Of a stretch of 64,000 nucleotides of DNA, positions 37,574 through 46,756 are shown in pieces. The stretch is from Lentisalinibacter sediminis. GTDB taxonomy: Bacteria; Pseudomonadota; Gammaproteobacteria; Steroidobacterales; Woeseiaceae. Within the stretch, counting starts at the first letter, position 1. Each line of letters begins with the position of its first letter. The notes below the pieces were generated by a model that was not told the origin of the DNA, did not search any database, and saw only the letters and a program-made list of their open reading frames with translations. Where the stretch lies: NCBI RefSeq assembly GCF_040706615.1, contig NZ_JAPDRF010000003.1:434001-498000 (forward strand), written 5' to 3'. The translations under genes were made by a program, and so were the position numbers.

Positions 37574-38563
37574 TCAGTCGTCCGCCCCGGCCGTGGCCAC
37601 GGGCAGGTGTGCGAGGTAGTCGATGACGGCGGCGGTGAAGGCGTCGTTGCGGTCGCCCGCCACCATGTGATCTGCATGCGCCACGTTGACGTAGTCGGCC
37701 CGGGGGATCACCTGCAGCGTGTGCCGGACGCTGGTCTCGTCCATCACCTCGGACAGTCCGCCGCGGACCAGCAGTACCGGCACGGCGATACGGGCCGCGG
37801 CCCGCTCCACGTCGGCGAACTCGGCGATGTGCCCGGACTCCGAGGCGTGATCCAGCATGCGGGGATCCCAGTGCCAGCGCAGCCGGCCGTCGGCGCTCTC
37901 GCGCAGATTCTTGATCAGGCCGCTCGGGTCCCGGGGCCGCTCACGGTGCGGCAGATAGGCCGCGACGGCGTCAGCGGCCTCCTGCAGGTCGGCGAAACCG
38001 TCCGGGTGGGCGCTCATGAATTCGAGGATACGGGCGACGCCGGCCCGGTTCATGGAGAGCCCTACGTCCACGAGGATCACCGCCCGCACCAGGCCGGGCA
38101 CCCTCTCGCCGGCCGCCAGCATCGAGCCGATGCCGCCGAGGGAGGCACCCACCAGGACCGTCGGGCGGTCCAGCGTACGCAATACGGCCGCGATATCGTC
38201 CGCGATGGCGTGGAAGCTGTAATCGCCGTCCGCCACCCATTCGCTGTCGCCATGGCCGCGGTGATCGAGGGCGATCGCCCGCAGGCCCGCCTCGGCGAGC
38301 AGGCGGGCCGTATCCGACCAGGCGTGGCGAGTCTGGCCGCCGCCGTGCAGCAGCAGCACCGGCGGCGCGCCGGCGGCGCCCCACCCTTCCGCGGCGAGCC
38401 GATTGCCCGCCGAGCCGGTGAACGTCAGCTCCTCGGGGTCATTGCTGTGGTCTGCGCTGTGTCCGCGCGGGTGGGCAGGGATAAGCGTCTCTCCGGGTCC
38501 TGCGGGGGTGCCGGCGCGGCCGCGCCGCGCAAGGCGGCGCAAGAATGCGGCGGGACCGGGCAA
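37574..38563 (-). CDS. Alpha/beta hydrolase
   Basis: Up to 329 aa. The fold is clear from about residue 45: LLLHGGGQTRHAW (oxyanion hole), DHRGHGDSEW, the nucleophile elbow VGASLGG with Ser141, VLLVRGGLSEVM (acid) and VAHADHMVAGD (His). The start is uncertain: only TTG 38563 opens the frame, and the first 45 residues are low-complexity and not family-like, so translation may begin further in. Divergent from the SMP-30 gene across about 50 bp. Ester or lactone hydrolase; substrate unknown. Confidence 0.83.
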   Translation of the reverse strand: MPGPAAFLRRLARRGRAGTPAGPGETLIPAHPRGHSADHSNDPEELTFTGSAGNRLAAEGWGAAGAPPVLLLHGGGQTRHAWSDTARLLAEAGLRAIALDHRGHGDSEWVADGDYSFHAIADDIAAVLRTLDRPTVLVGASLGGIGSMLAAGERVPGLVRAVILVDVGLSMNRAGVARILEFMSAHPDGFADLQEAADAVAAYLPHRERPRDPSGLIKNLRESADGRLRWHWDPRMLDHASESGHIAEFADVERAAARIAVPVLLVRGGLSEVMDETSVRHTLQVIPRADYVNVAHADHMVAGDRNDAFTAAVIDYLAHLPVATAGADD

Positions 38564-38616
38564 ATGTCAAAATAGCCTGATTGCAGGGTCACTGCAGGAT
38601 CACAGGGGACCGGGCC

Positions 38617-39549
38617 ATGGCAGTCGGCAGCTACCGGCAGATGACGGAAGGGCTGCGTTTTCCCGAGGGACCGATCGCGATGCCGGACGGCAGCGTCCTC
38701 CTGGTGGAGATCGCTCGCGGCACGCTCTCGCGGGTAACCGAGCGCGGCGAAGTCGAGGTGGTGGCCGAGACCGGCGGCGGTCCGAACGGCGCGGCAATCG
38801 GGCCGGACGGGTACTGTTACGTCTGTAACAACGGCGGCCTGCGCTTCGTCGAGTCCGGCGGTCTGCTGATCCCCGTGGGCACGGCCGCCGACGACGAGTA
38901 CGAGGGCGGCTCTATCCAGCGGATCTGCCTCGAGTCGGGCAAAGTGGAGACTCTCTACACCCACTGCGGCGATATCCCGCTGCGCGGGCCGAACGACATC
39001 GTGTTCGATGCCGCGGGCGGCTTCTGGTTCACGGACCTGGGGAGGAACACCGGCACCGGCGAGGATCTGGCCGCGGTCTATTACGCCCGGCCCGACGGCT
39101 CACGCATCGAGCGTGCGCTGTTCCCGCTGCACCACGCCAACGGCATCGGGCTCTCCCCGGACGAGAGCGTGCTCTACGTCGCCGAGACCTGGACCGGACG
39201 GGTCTACCACTATCCGCTCACCGGGCCGGGCACGGTGGGTTGCGGCGCCGATACCGCGGATCCCGCGCGCCTGCTGTACGGCGCCCCGGGCCTGCAGCTG
39301 TTCGACTCCCTGGCCGTGGACGGCGCGGGCAACGTGTGCGTGGCCACGGTGATCAGCGGCGGCATCACGGTGATACCACCGGCCGGCGGACAGGCGGAAC
39401 ACCTGGCGCTGGACGACCCCTACACCACCAACATCTGCTTCGGCGGCGACGGGCTGGGCACGGCCTTCGTGACCCTCTCGGGCACAGGGCGCCTGATCTC
39501 CTTCGACTGGCCCCGGCCCGGCCTCGCGCTCAACTTCCTGAATCGCTGA
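38617..39549 (+). CDS. SMP-30/gluconolactonase family protein
   Basis: 310-aa six-bladed beta-propeller, probably a calcium-dependent lactonase or esterase. LRFPEGPIAMPDGSVLLVEI holds the metal-binding Glu; RGPNDIVFDAAGGFWFTD and LSPDESVLYVAET are the other family landmarks. ATG 38617 was chosen since AGGGGA lies about 9 bases upstream; an earlier TTG is in frame. No signal peptide. Followed by a Rieske ferredoxin and other genes on the same strand. Confidence 0.9.
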   Translation: MAVGSYRQMTEGLRFPEGPIAMPDGSVLLVEIARGTLSRVTERGEVEVVAETGGGPNGAAIGPDGYCYVCNNGGLRFVESGGLLIPVGTAADDEYEGGSIQRICLESGKVETLYTHCGDIPLRGPNDIVFDAAGGFWFTDLGRNTGTGEDLAAVYYARPDGSRIERALFPLHHANGIGLSPDESVLYVAETWTGRVYHYPLTGPGTVGCGADTADPARLLYGAPGLQLFDSLAVDGAGNVCVATVISGGITVIPPAGGQAEHLALDDPYTTNICFGGDGLGTAFVTLSGTGRLISFDWPRPGLALNFLNR

Positions 39550-39623
39550 GCTAAAAGTAGCGCGCAACCACTATGCTATGATCCGGGACCGCCCGGACGG
39601 CGAGCGCCCAGCGCCACTACTCC

Positions 39624-39938
39624 ATGGTCGAATCCTTCCACCCCGTCGCCAGAGTCTCCGCTATCCCGAAGAAGCAGTGCCGGAGCTTCACCGTGGCCGG
39701 CAGTGACATCGTGGTGGCCCACACCACGGACGGGTTCTTCGCCGTGGCGGATCTGTGCACGCATGCCGAGGCCCGGCTGAGCCAGGGCCGGCTGAAGGGC
39801 TGCCGCATCGTCTGCCCGCTGCACGGCGCCGCCTTCGACCTGCGGGACGGGAGCGTGGTCAAGGGACCGGCCATGCTGCCGGTCAGACCGTATCCGGTGC
39901 GCATCGTGGGGGATATGCTCGAGGTGGGCGTAAGCTGA
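39624..39938 (+). CDS. Rieske [2Fe-2S] ferredoxin
   Basis: 104-aa soluble Rieske protein. The cluster ligands are Cys45-x-His47 (CTH) and Cys64-x2-His67 (CPLHG), spaced by 16 residues as in dioxygenase-type and NirD-type ferredoxins. It could feed electrons to an oxygenase, for example a Rieske oxygenase or the P450 at 12.4 kb, though neither is adjacent. No ribosome-binding site is evident before ATG 39624. Confidence 0.92.
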   Translation: MVESFHPVARVSAIPKKQCRSFTVAGSDIVVAHTTDGFFAVADLCTHAEARLSQGRLKGCRIVCPLHGAAFDLRDGSVVKGPAMLPVRPYPVRIVGDMLEVGVS

Positions 39939-40014
39939 CGGCGACGTCGCACCGTGATGCGAGGACCAGCGGACCCGGACAAACACAGAGACAGAGCGGA
40001 ACCAGGACCGAGAC

Positions 40015-40818
40015 ATGCCTACAGCCGAAATCAATAACCACAAGATGTACTACGAGATCCACGGCGACGGGCCGCCGGCCATCTGCATGGGCGGCTGGGG
40101 CACCTACTGCCACGGTGGGGAACGCCACCTGGCCCGCGGCCTGACCGACGCCTACTCCGTGCTGATCATCGACTACCGGGGCATCGGCGAATCGGACGAC
40201 GACCTCTCCGTTGAACCGTCCATGGACCTGTACGCCGACGACGTCATCGGCCTGCTCGAGCACCTGGACTGGACCGACGTGCACTTCGTCGGTCTGGTCG
40301 GCATGGGCGCCTGTATCTCCCAGATCGTAGCCATCAAGCGCCCGGATCTCGTCCGCTCCATGGTGAACATGGGTGCCTGGGCCCGCTGCGACGACTTCCT
40401 CGCCGACCAGCTGCGGCTGTTCAGCGACGTACACCGGGATTCGGGCTTCTACGCGTTCCAGAAGTTCGTGACAGTGATGTCGTTCCTGCCCGAGTACTAC
40501 AACGCCCACAAGGACAAGCTGCTCGGGCCAGACGGCGGCTGGAAGGAACTGAACGGCCGGCAGGAAGCCCACGCGCGCTTCGTGCAGGCCTGCATCGCGC
40601 ACGACGTGGCCGACCGGCTCGACCGTATCGAGGCGCCTTCGCTGATCATCCACGCGGGCCGGGACCTGGTGACGAGTCCGCGCACGACGCTGCCCCTCGA
40701 GGAGGGTATCCCGAATGCCCGGGGCGTCATGATGGAAGACGTCGCCCACGTAGTCGCGGGCAAGGATCAGAAGATCCGTTTCTGCGACACGCTGCTGCCA
40801 TTCCTGGCCGAACACTGA
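40015..40818 (+). CDS. Alpha/beta hydrolase-fold protein lacking the nucleophile serine
   Basis: 267 aa with an alpha/beta hydrolase layout: CMGGWGTYCHG, LIIDYRGIGESD, an elbow region HFVGLVGMGACISQIVA, LIIHAGRDLV (acid) and MEDVAHVVAGKD (His). At the elbow, where the family has G-x-S-x-G, the sequence reads LVGMG, so Gly96 stands in the place of the Ser. The acid and His are kept. It may be a non-hydrolytic family member or use another residue (Cys100 is near). AGGA precedes the ATG by about 8 bases. Lies 22 bp before the CoA-transferase gene. Confidence 0.82.
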   Translation: MPTAEINNHKMYYEIHGDGPPAICMGGWGTYCHGGERHLARGLTDAYSVLIIDYRGIGESDDDLSVEPSMDLYADDVIGLLEHLDWTDVHFVGLVGMGACISQIVAIKRPDLVRSMVNMGAWARCDDFLADQLRLFSDVHRDSGFYAFQKFVTVMSFLPEYYNAHKDKLLGPDGGWKELNGRQEAHARFVQACIAHDVADRLDRIEAPSLIIHAGRDLVTSPRTTLPLEEGIPNARGVMMEDVAHVVAGKDQKIRFCDTLLPFLAEH

Positions 40819-40840
40819 ACCGCCGCGGAGGATCCCGACA

Positions 40841-42028
40841 ATGAAAGCGATACTCGAGGGCATCCGGGTCGTCGACCTGGGGCGCTACGTCGCCGGGCCC
40901 TACTGCGCCACGCTGCTGGGCCACCTGGGCGCCGAGGTGATCCGGGTGGAGAAGGTGGGGGGCGGCGAGGATCGCTACCTGGCCTCGCTTGCCGACTCCG
41001 GCGAGGGCGCCCTGTTCCTGCAGACCGCAGTGAACAAGCGGGGCATGACGCTGGACTTCTCGCGGCCGGAAGGGCGCGAGATTCTGAAGCGGCTGGTGGC
41101 CACCGCGGACGTCGTGGTGGCGAACCTGCCCGGCGCCGCCCTGAAGCGCTACGGGCTGGACTACGCCACGCTCAGGAAGATCCGCCCCGACGTGATCGTG
41201 GCCAATCAGAGCACCTTCGGCGACCAGGGCCCCTGGGCAGGCCGGCCGGGTTTCGACGGGCTCGGCCAGGCGATGTCCGGCGCCGCCTGGTTCGGCGGCG
41301 GGCCGGGCGAGCCCTCCAAGGCGGCGGCGCCCTGGGTGGACTTCTCCACGGCGGCGCTGTCGGCGATGGGCGTGCTCGCGGCGCTGATGCACCGGCGCGA
41401 GACCGGCGAGGGCCAGCACGTGGAGGCGACGCTGCTCGGCACGGCGCTGGCCGTATTCGGCACCATGCTGACCGAGGAAGGCGCGCTGCACCTCGGCCGC
41501 CAGCCGGCCGGGAACCGATCTCAGCACGCGGCCCCGGCGGACATGTTCCCCACCCGCGACGGCCACATCCTGGTGCAGATCGTCGGTGACGGCCTGTTCC
41601 GGCGCTGGGCGGAGCTGGTGGGCGCCAACGAATGGCTGGACCACGACAACCGCTTCGATACGGACCAGTCCCGCGGCGACAACCGGGACCTGATCTGCGA
41701 GCGCATGGCGGACTGGTGCCGGGACAAGACCACGAAACAGGCGCTCGCCGCGCTGGCGAAGGCCGGCCTGCCGGCGGCGCCGGTACTGAGCCCCGCCGAG
41801 GCGCTGGACCACCCCCAGATCCGGGCCATGGGCGTGCTGAAGCCGGTCTCCTTCCCCGGCGCGCCGAAGGACGTACCGGTGGCCGATCTGCCTCTGCGCC
41901 TCTCGGCGAACGCGAGCGGCATGCGTGAGCGACCGCCCCTGCTGGGCGAACACACCACCGAGATCCTGACCGAACTGGGCTACAGCGAACGGGAGATCAC
42001 GTCGCTGCGCCACGACGAGGTCATCTGA
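40841..42028 (+). CDS. CaiB/BaiF family CoA-transferase
   Basis: Family III CoA-transferase of 395 aa. RYVAGPYCATLLGHLGAEVI is the family N-terminus; Asp167 in PWVDFSTAALSA aligns with the catalytic Asp169 of formyl-CoA transferase that forms the acyl-anhydride. It lacks the His/Asp/Glu set of the racemase branch found at 4.25 kb, so it is a transferase. It moves CoA from a donor acyl-CoA to a carboxylic acid. GGAGGATC precedes the ATG. Probably co-transcribed with the upstream hydrolase-fold gene. Confidence 0.92.
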   Translation: MKAILEGIRVVDLGRYVAGPYCATLLGHLGAEVIRVEKVGGGEDRYLASLADSGEGALFLQTAVNKRGMTLDFSRPEGREILKRLVATADVVVANLPGAALKRYGLDYATLRKIRPDVIVANQSTFGDQGPWAGRPGFDGLGQAMSGAAWFGGGPGEPSKAAAPWVDFSTAALSAMGVLAALMHRRETGEGQHVEATLLGTALAVFGTMLTEEGALHLGRQPAGNRSQHAAPADMFPTRDGHILVQIVGDGLFRRWAELVGANEWLDHDNRFDTDQSRGDNRDLICERMADWCRDKTTKQALAALAKAGLPAAPVLSPAEALDHPQIRAMGVLKPVSFPGAPKDVPVADLPLRLSANASGMRERPPLLGEHTTEILTELGYSEREITSLRHDEVI

Positions 42029-42460
42029 CTAGACGCAGTCCCTGCGCTCCAGCGCCGCGGCGATGATCTCGCCGTGGTCGAAGGCGAGTTCCGGCAGATC
42101 GTCGAGCGGGAACCAGCGGACCTCAGCGGCATCGCTGGCGGCCTCCGGCAGCGCCTCGTCCACCGCGGGACCCCCGGTCCAGGCCACGCTGACCACGCGT
42201 CCGCGGGGATCGCGGCCGGGCCGGCCGAAGGCCCCCACCTGCACCAGCGGGCCGGCTTCGAGGCCGGTCTCCTCCGCCAGTTCCCGGCGCGCCGCGGATT
42301 CCAGATCCTCATCCATCTCGACGAAGCCACCGGGCAGTGCCCAGCGCCCCTCGTAGGGCGGTTTGCCACGCCGGATCAGGAGTATCGAGGGCCGCGGCCG
42401 TGCCGCGATGAGGACCACGTCCGCGGTCAGGGCCGGGCGGGGATGTTCGTAGAACGGCAT
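42029..42460 (-). CDS. Nudix hydrolase
   Basis: 143-aa Nudix enzyme. The full Nudix box spans residues 45-67 with the expected G-x5-E-x7-REL-x-EE-x-GL pattern (E51, R59-E60, E63, E64). Resembles ADP-ribose pyrophosphatase or NADH-pyrophosphatase-type domains. ATG 42460 starts MPFYEHPRPALTADVV; the longer open frame upstream overlaps the HDOD gene and is not used. Convergent with the CoA-transferase gene, the stops abutting. Confidence 0.9.
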   Translation of the reverse strand: MPFYEHPRPALTADVVLIAARPRPSILLIRRGKPPYEGRWALPGGFVEMDEDLESAARRELAEETGLEAGPLVQVGAFGRPGRDPRGRVVSVAWTGGPAVDEALPEAASDAAEVRWFPLDDLPELAFDHGEIIAAALERRDCV

Positions 42461-42506
42461 GGCGGCATTGTAGCCGGAGCGGTCCCCGGCCACAGCCGCG
42501 GCGGCG

Positions 42507-43379
42507 CTACTTGCCGAGCGCCTTGCGCAGCGAGCTGATGTGCTCGTCCGACTCCCGCATGATCGCGAAGAAGTCGGTGGCCTCCACCGCCAGCTTGGCG
42601 CTGGCCGGGACCTGCTCCAGTTGCACCTCGGTGGTGTCCTCGACCTCGGCCCGGAAGAAGTCGGCCAGCAGGCTGGAGACGATGAGCACGTCCGTGAGAT
42701 CCGCATCCCCCTCGTGCTCGTATTCCGTCTCCCGGTAGCGGGAGACCGCGGCAGAGACGTCCTCGGAGAAGCTCCAGGACTCGAGGATGGCGCTGCCGAT
42801 GGCGCTGTGCCACTCGTCCAGTATCTCCTCCAGTTCGGCGGTGTTCGCGAACAGGTCCGGATGATGCTCCGCCTGGTTGATGATGTAGAGCTTGCCGACG
42901 CCGTGCATCAGCCCGGCCAGCAGCGCCTCGTCCGCGTTCAGGCGCGTGAACTTTCGTGCCAGCACGTAGCACAGGGCCGCGACGTAGGTGGAGCGGTCCC
43001 AGGTGCGTTCCATGAACGGACGCGCCTCCTCCAGGGAGGTGGCATCGCTCATCTGCTGCAGGCCGAACGACATCACCGTATTACGCACCATGTTCTGGCC
43101 GAGGCGGGTCACGGCCATGTTCAGTTCCGTGACCGCATGGGTGCCGGGGCGCAGGGCCGCGGAATTGGCGATCTTCAGCAGCCGTGCCGCCAACGCCGGC
43201 TCGGCACCGAGCAACTTCACGAGGTCCGCGGTGCTACAGTCCTCGTCAGCGAGCGCCTGGCGGATGCGGACCACGACGTCCGGGAACGAGGGGATCTCCA
43301 GATCTCCCCGGGACAGGTGCTCTGCCAGGGACTGGACGAAAGCGAACTTGGCATCCTGGACGGCGGGCTGAGGCTGCAT
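42507..43379 (-). CDS. HDOD domain protein
   Basis: 290-aa signalling-output protein. The HDOD domain spans about 25-220: IPSFPDVVVRIRQAL, LLGAEPALAARLLKIANSA, AVTRLGQNMVRN. The metal-binding HD pair of true HD phosphohydrolases is degenerate (LMHGVGKL, Gly in place of Asp), as normal for HDOD. Such proteins link stress or second-messenger input to output, without known catalysis. Start ATG 43379. Lies 47 bp upstream of the Nudix gene. Confidence 0.9.
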   Translation of the reverse strand: MQPQPAVQDAKFAFVQSLAEHLSRGDLEIPSFPDVVVRIRQALADEDCSTADLVKLLGAEPALAARLLKIANSAALRPGTHAVTELNMAVTRLGQNMVRNTVMSFGLQQMSDATSLEEARPFMERTWDRSTYVAALCYVLARKFTRLNADEALLAGLMHGVGKLYIINQAEHHPDLFANTAELEEILDEWHSAIGSAILESWSFSEDVSAAVSRYRETEYEHEGDADLTDVLIVSSLLADFFRAEVEDTTEVQLEQVPASAKLAVEATDFFAIMRESDEHISSLRKALGK

Positions 43380-43472
43380 CGACGGGCTTCCTTCCGTTTC
43401 TCAACAGGGTTCTACCCGTGCTATCGGCCGCCCCACCGGATACTTTAGCCCGCCGGCGCCGCGCGGGATCCC

Positions 43473-44069
43473 CTACAGGACCTCGCAGGCCTCCTCGAAT
43501 GCGAGCCGGGGACTGCGCGGGAACAGCGCTTCCGGGTCGCCGTAGCCAAGGTTGCAGAGGAAATTGGACTTGATCTGCCCGTCTGGCCAGAACTCCCGGT
43601 CCACGCCCTCGTTGTCGAAGCCGGACATGGGCCCGCAATCGAGGCCGAGCGCCCGCGCCGCGATGATGAAATAGCCGCCCTGCAGGGTCCCGTTGCGGAA
43701 CGCGGTGACGTTGCCGGCCTTCTCCTCGCCGGCGAACCAGTCCCTGGCGCCCGGGTTGTGGGGGAACAGCTGGGGAATCTTCTCGTAGAACAACGTGTCG
43801 TAGCCGATGATCGCGGTGGCCGGTGCGGCCATGGTCTTGTCCACGTTGCCCTCGGTCAGATGCGGACGCAGCCGCTCCTTCGCCCCGGCGCTGGTGAGAA
43901 ACAGGATGCGCGCCGGGCAGCAGTTCGCGCTGGTCGGGCCGAACTTCATGAGATCGTACAGCGCCCGCAGGTCGGCCTCGTCCACCGGCCGATCCTGCCA
44001 GGCGTTGTGGGTCCGCGCCTCGCGGAAGATCCGGTCCAGCGCGGCGTCGTTTATTGCTCCATCACGCAT
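43473..44069 (-). CDS. Nitroreductase family protein, RutE/HadB-like (malonic semialdehyde reductase type)
   Basis: 198-aa FMN enzyme matching the RutE subfamily in length and motifs: THNAWQDRPVDEADLRALYD, KFGPTSANCCPARILF (FMN phosphate contacts), and LGLDCGPMSGFDN. E. coli RutE reduces the product of uracil degradation to 3-hydroxypropionate, but no other rut genes are here, so the substrate may be another short aldehyde or quinone. ATG 44069 gives the family N-terminus. Divergent from the 2Fe-2S ferredoxin across 185 bp. Confidence 0.88.
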   Translation of the reverse strand: MRDGAINDAALDRIFREARTHNAWQDRPVDEADLRALYDLMKFGPTSANCCPARILFLTSAGAKERLRPHLTEGNVDKTMAAPATAIIGYDTLFYEKIPQLFPHNPGARDWFAGEEKAGNVTAFRNGTLQGGYFIIAARALGLDCGPMSGFDNEGVDREFWPDGQIKSNFLCNLGYGDPEALFPRSPRLAFEEACEVL

Positions 44070-44254
44070 CGTCGTCTTGCCTCTCTCCTGTGCCCTCGAC
44101 AGCGAATCATCTAAACACAGATGACCAAGCCCTGCAGCGCGCCCGCACCGATGGCACCGGCTTGCCCCGGCCGGACCTCTTTGCCATAGTCCGGTGCGGT
44201 CGGCGCGCAGCGCCGACTCCGCCAGAGGATTCCGGGCCAGCCGGGTGAGCGATA

Positions 44255-44647
44255 GTGAGCGACCAGGAAACGACACAGCTGCGCCGCATCGCGCGCAACC
44301 TGGGTGTAGGCAACGTCCGCCGGCACATCTTCCTGTGCTGCGACCAGACCGAGCCGAAATGCTGCGACCGCGAGCAATCCCTGCAGTCCTGGTCGTTCCT
44401 GAAATCCCGCCTGCAGGAGCTGGGGCTCGTCGGGCGGGGCGGCATCTACCGCACCAAGGCGAACTGCCTGCGCATCTGCCGCGACGGCCCCGTCGCCGTC
44501 GTCTATCCGGAAGGAGCCTGGTATCACGGCTGCACGCCCGCGGTACTGGAGGAGATCATCCAGCGCCACCTCGTGGGCGGCGAACTGGTCGAGGAGAACC
44601 TGATCACCGTCGCCCCGCTGGACGGGGACGAGGCCGACGACGAGTAA
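44255..44647 (+). CDS. Thioredoxin-like [2Fe-2S] ferredoxin
   Basis: 130-aa protein of the thioredoxin-fold ferredoxin family. Cysteines at 28/29 and 36/37 (LCCDQTEPKCCD), 71 and 75 (NCLRICRDGP) supply cluster ligands; YPEGAWYHGCTP is the family's conserved aromatic segment. GTG start at 44255. These proteins are often annotated as (2Fe-2S) ferredoxin with no known partner. Convergent with the MBL-fold gene. Confidence 0.9.
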   Translation: MSDQETTQLRRIARNLGVGNVRRHIFLCCDQTEPKCCDREQSLQSWSFLKSRLQELGLVGRGGIYRTKANCLRICRDGPVAVVYPEGAWYHGCTPAVLEEIIQRHLVGGELVEENLITVAPLDGDEADDE

Positions 44648-44672
44648 CCGTAACGGGTAACGTGCGCGCGGC

Positions 44673-45506
44673 TCAGTCCGCGTGCTGCCAGCGGCCGTCC
44701 TCCTGCCGCACCCGCCCCTCGTCCTCCAGCTTGCCCAGATGGGCGCGCAGGGAGTACCTCGCCAATGGCAGCAGCCTCGGATCCACCTCGTCGTATACCT
44801 CGGCCAGCAACACATCGATCTCGCAGGGCTCGACGCGCGCCAGGCGCTCCAGCACCTTCGCCTCGCGTTCGTTGCGGTGAGCGATGATCCAGTCCACCAC
44901 GGCATCAGGCGACTCCAGCATCTCGCCGTGCCCCGGCGCGATGCGCGCGAGGCCGTAGGTCTTCAGCAGCTCCAGGGAGCGCAGGTACTGGGCCATGTTG
45001 CCGTCCGGCGGCGCGATCACCACCGTGGAGCCGTTCATGATGTGGTCGCCGGTGAACACCAGGCTCTCGTCGACCAGCAGGTAGCAGGCATGGTTGGACG
45101 CGTGTCCCGGCGTGTGGATGACCTCCAGCGTGTACTCGCCGCAGGCGATGCGCTCGCCGTGGGATACCGCCCGGTCGGGAGTGAAAGCGCGGTCGTTCTC
45201 CGGCGTCGGCGGCGGCGGCATGCCGAGCAGCTCGGCGCCGCTGCGCTCCGCCAGCAGCGTCGCCCCGGGGGAGTGATCCCGGTGCGTGTGGGTGACCAGC
45301 ACCCGGCGCAGCCGCTCGCCCGCCGCCTGCATGATCAGCTCGATATGGGCCTCGTCCGCGGGGCCCGGGTCGATCACGGCGATCGCTTCCGTGCCGATGA
45401 GATACGTATTGGTGCCCGGACCGGTCATCATCCCGGCATTCGGTGCGATGAGGCGCGATACCAGCGGGGAGACGCGCTCCAGCCGGCCGGCGACGAGTCC
45501 GCTCAT
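44673..45506 (-). CDS. MBL-fold metallo-hydrolase, LACTB2-like
   Basis: 277-aa metallo-beta-lactamase-fold hydrolase. The di-zinc motif is HTHRDH (73-78), then HTPGHASNHACY and FTGDHIM, and APGHGE. A C-terminal helical winged domain (about 215-277) matches the LACTB2 branch, whose human member is an endoribonuclease; bacterial members act on unknown esters or RNA. ATG 45506 overlaps the stop of the Nudix gene (ATGA). The two proteins are commonly paired, so a shared nucleotide- or CoA-related clean-up role is possible. Confidence 0.9.
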   Translation of the reverse strand: MSGLVAGRLERVSPLVSRLIAPNAGMMTGPGTNTYLIGTEAIAVIDPGPADEAHIELIMQAAGERLRRVLVTHTHRDHSPGATLLAERSGAELLGMPPPPTPENDRAFTPDRAVSHGERIACGEYTLEVIHTPGHASNHACYLLVDESLVFTGDHIMNGSTVVIAPPDGNMAQYLRSLELLKTYGLARIAPGHGEMLESPDAVVDWIIAHRNEREAKVLERLARVEPCEIDVLLAEVYDEVDPRLLPLARYSLRAHLGKLEDEGRVRQEDGRWQHAD

Positions 45507-46336
45507 CCGGCCTCCGCGTAGCCGTCGTCCCAGGGCATGAGCACCCGGTGGCCGTCCCCGGCGCCGACCACCTTCGGCAGAATCTCCTGAATGGCCGCCT
45601 TGTCCCGGGCCGCCATTGCGTCCAGCAGGTCGCCGGTCGTCCGGAAATCCCGGATCAGCGAGAGGTTGGAGACGGTGGGCGGATGCAGCCGGAGCTGCTT
45701 GCGCATGGCGGGCTCCAGCGCCTCGCAGGGCCGGATCCACAGGCTCTCGACGGTCTCGCGGCCGTCGTGCACGCCGTGCTGCCCCGGCGGCACGCCGGCG
45801 ACGAAGAAGCGAGTGGCATAGCGCCGCGGCAGCACCTCCGGCGTGGTCCAGAAGCTGACGTAGTGCATGCGGTCGCAGGCGAGCCGCAGGTTTTCCCGCT
45901 GGCAGAGCTCCAGGGCACTCATGCGCCCGGCGTCGAGCTCCACCCGATAGCGCGCGAAATCGGCCTCGCGCCCGGCGGCACCCGGGTCGATGTAGCAGCC
46001 GGCAGCGTCGCAAGCGAGCAGGTAGCCGCTCTCCTCGAAGGTCTCACGGATGCCCGCCACCCAGAAGCGCAGCCCCCCGCTCTCCAGGCCCAGCTCCGCA
46101 CTCGCGGATTCATCGTCGAGGCCCGTGCAGACGGCCTCCAGATCAGTCTCTTCGTCGGCGGCGGCCGCAACGCCGCCGGGGAACACCCAGGCGCCGCCGA
46201 AGTCGGCCTTGCCGTGGCGCTGCATCATGAAGACCTCCACGCCGTCGGCGCCGTCGCGCACCAGCATCACGGTGGCGGAGTCGACGGGCAGCGCGGGCGC
46301 TTCGGTTTTCCGCAAGTCTGTGTCTTCCGTGGGCAT
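45503..46336 (-). CDS. NUDT19-like Nudix hydrolase
   Basis: 277-aa Nudix-family protein of the NUDT19/RP2p type, in which the Nudix box is split by an insertion: WVFPGG at 50-55 and the catalytic helix RETFEESG at 97-104. The animal relative is a peroxisomal CoA diphosphatase. A CoA-diphosphatase role would fit the CoA-rich gene content but is inferred. Divergent from glnK across 44 bp and coupled to the MBL-fold gene. Confidence 0.87.
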   Translation of the reverse strand: MPTEDTDLRKTEAPALPVDSATVMLVRDGADGVEVFMMQRHGKADFGGAWVFPGGVAAAADEETDLEAVCTGLDDESASAELGLESGGLRFWVAGIRETFEESGYLLACDAAGCYIDPGAAGREADFARYRVELDAGRMSALELCQRENLRLACDRMHYVSFWTTPEVLPRRYATRFFVAGVPPGQHGVHDGRETVESLWIRPCEALEPAMRKQLRLHPPTVSNLSLIRDFRTTGDLLDAMAARDKAAIQEILPKVVGAGDGHRVLMPWDDGYAEAG

Positions 46337-46380
46337 CGGTTGGTAGGATACCGCGAGCAGGCCACAGCGAGAAAAATCCG

Positions 46381-46719
46381 ATGAAGCTCATTACCGCGAT
46401 CATCAAGCCGTTCCGACTCGACGACGTGCGCAACGCCCTGGCCGAGGTCGGCATTCAGGGCATGACGGTCACCGAGGTCAAGGGCTTCGGCCGCCAGCGC
46501 GGCCACACCGAGCTCTACCGGGGCGCGGAGTACGTCGTGGATTTCCTGCCCAAGGCGAAGATCGAGGTGGCTGTGGGCGACGACATGGCCGAGCGCGTGG
46601 TGGAGGCCATCTGCGATGCCGCCCGGACCGGCAAGGTGGGCGACGGCAAGATCTTCGTCGCGGATCTCAACCAGGTGGTCCGAATCCGCACAGGCGAATC
46701 CGGCGAGCAGGCGATCTGA
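46381..46719 (+). CDS. glnK: Nitrogen regulatory protein P-II, GlnK type
   Basis: 112-aa trimeric signal protein that senses 2-oxoglutarate, ATP/ADP and, by uridylylation, glutamine. The T-loop is intact with Tyr51 (RGAEYVVDFLPK); KVGDGKIFVADL and IRIRTGE-type ends are standard. The sequence is nearer GlnK than GlnB (GFGRQRGHTELYRG, IEVAVGDD). No amtB follows, unlike the usual glnK-amtB pair; glnB remains an alternative name. The 44-bp upstream gap is shared with the Nudix gene. Confidence 0.92.
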   Translation: MKLITAIIKPFRLDDVRNALAEVGIQGMTVTEVKGFGRQRGHTELYRGAEYVVDFLPKAKIEVAVGDDMAERVVEAICDAARTGKVGDGKIFVADLNQVVRIRTGESGEQAI

Positions 46720-46756
46720 CCGGCCGGCTGCGGCCGGGCGGCGGCGCCCGTCGGCT

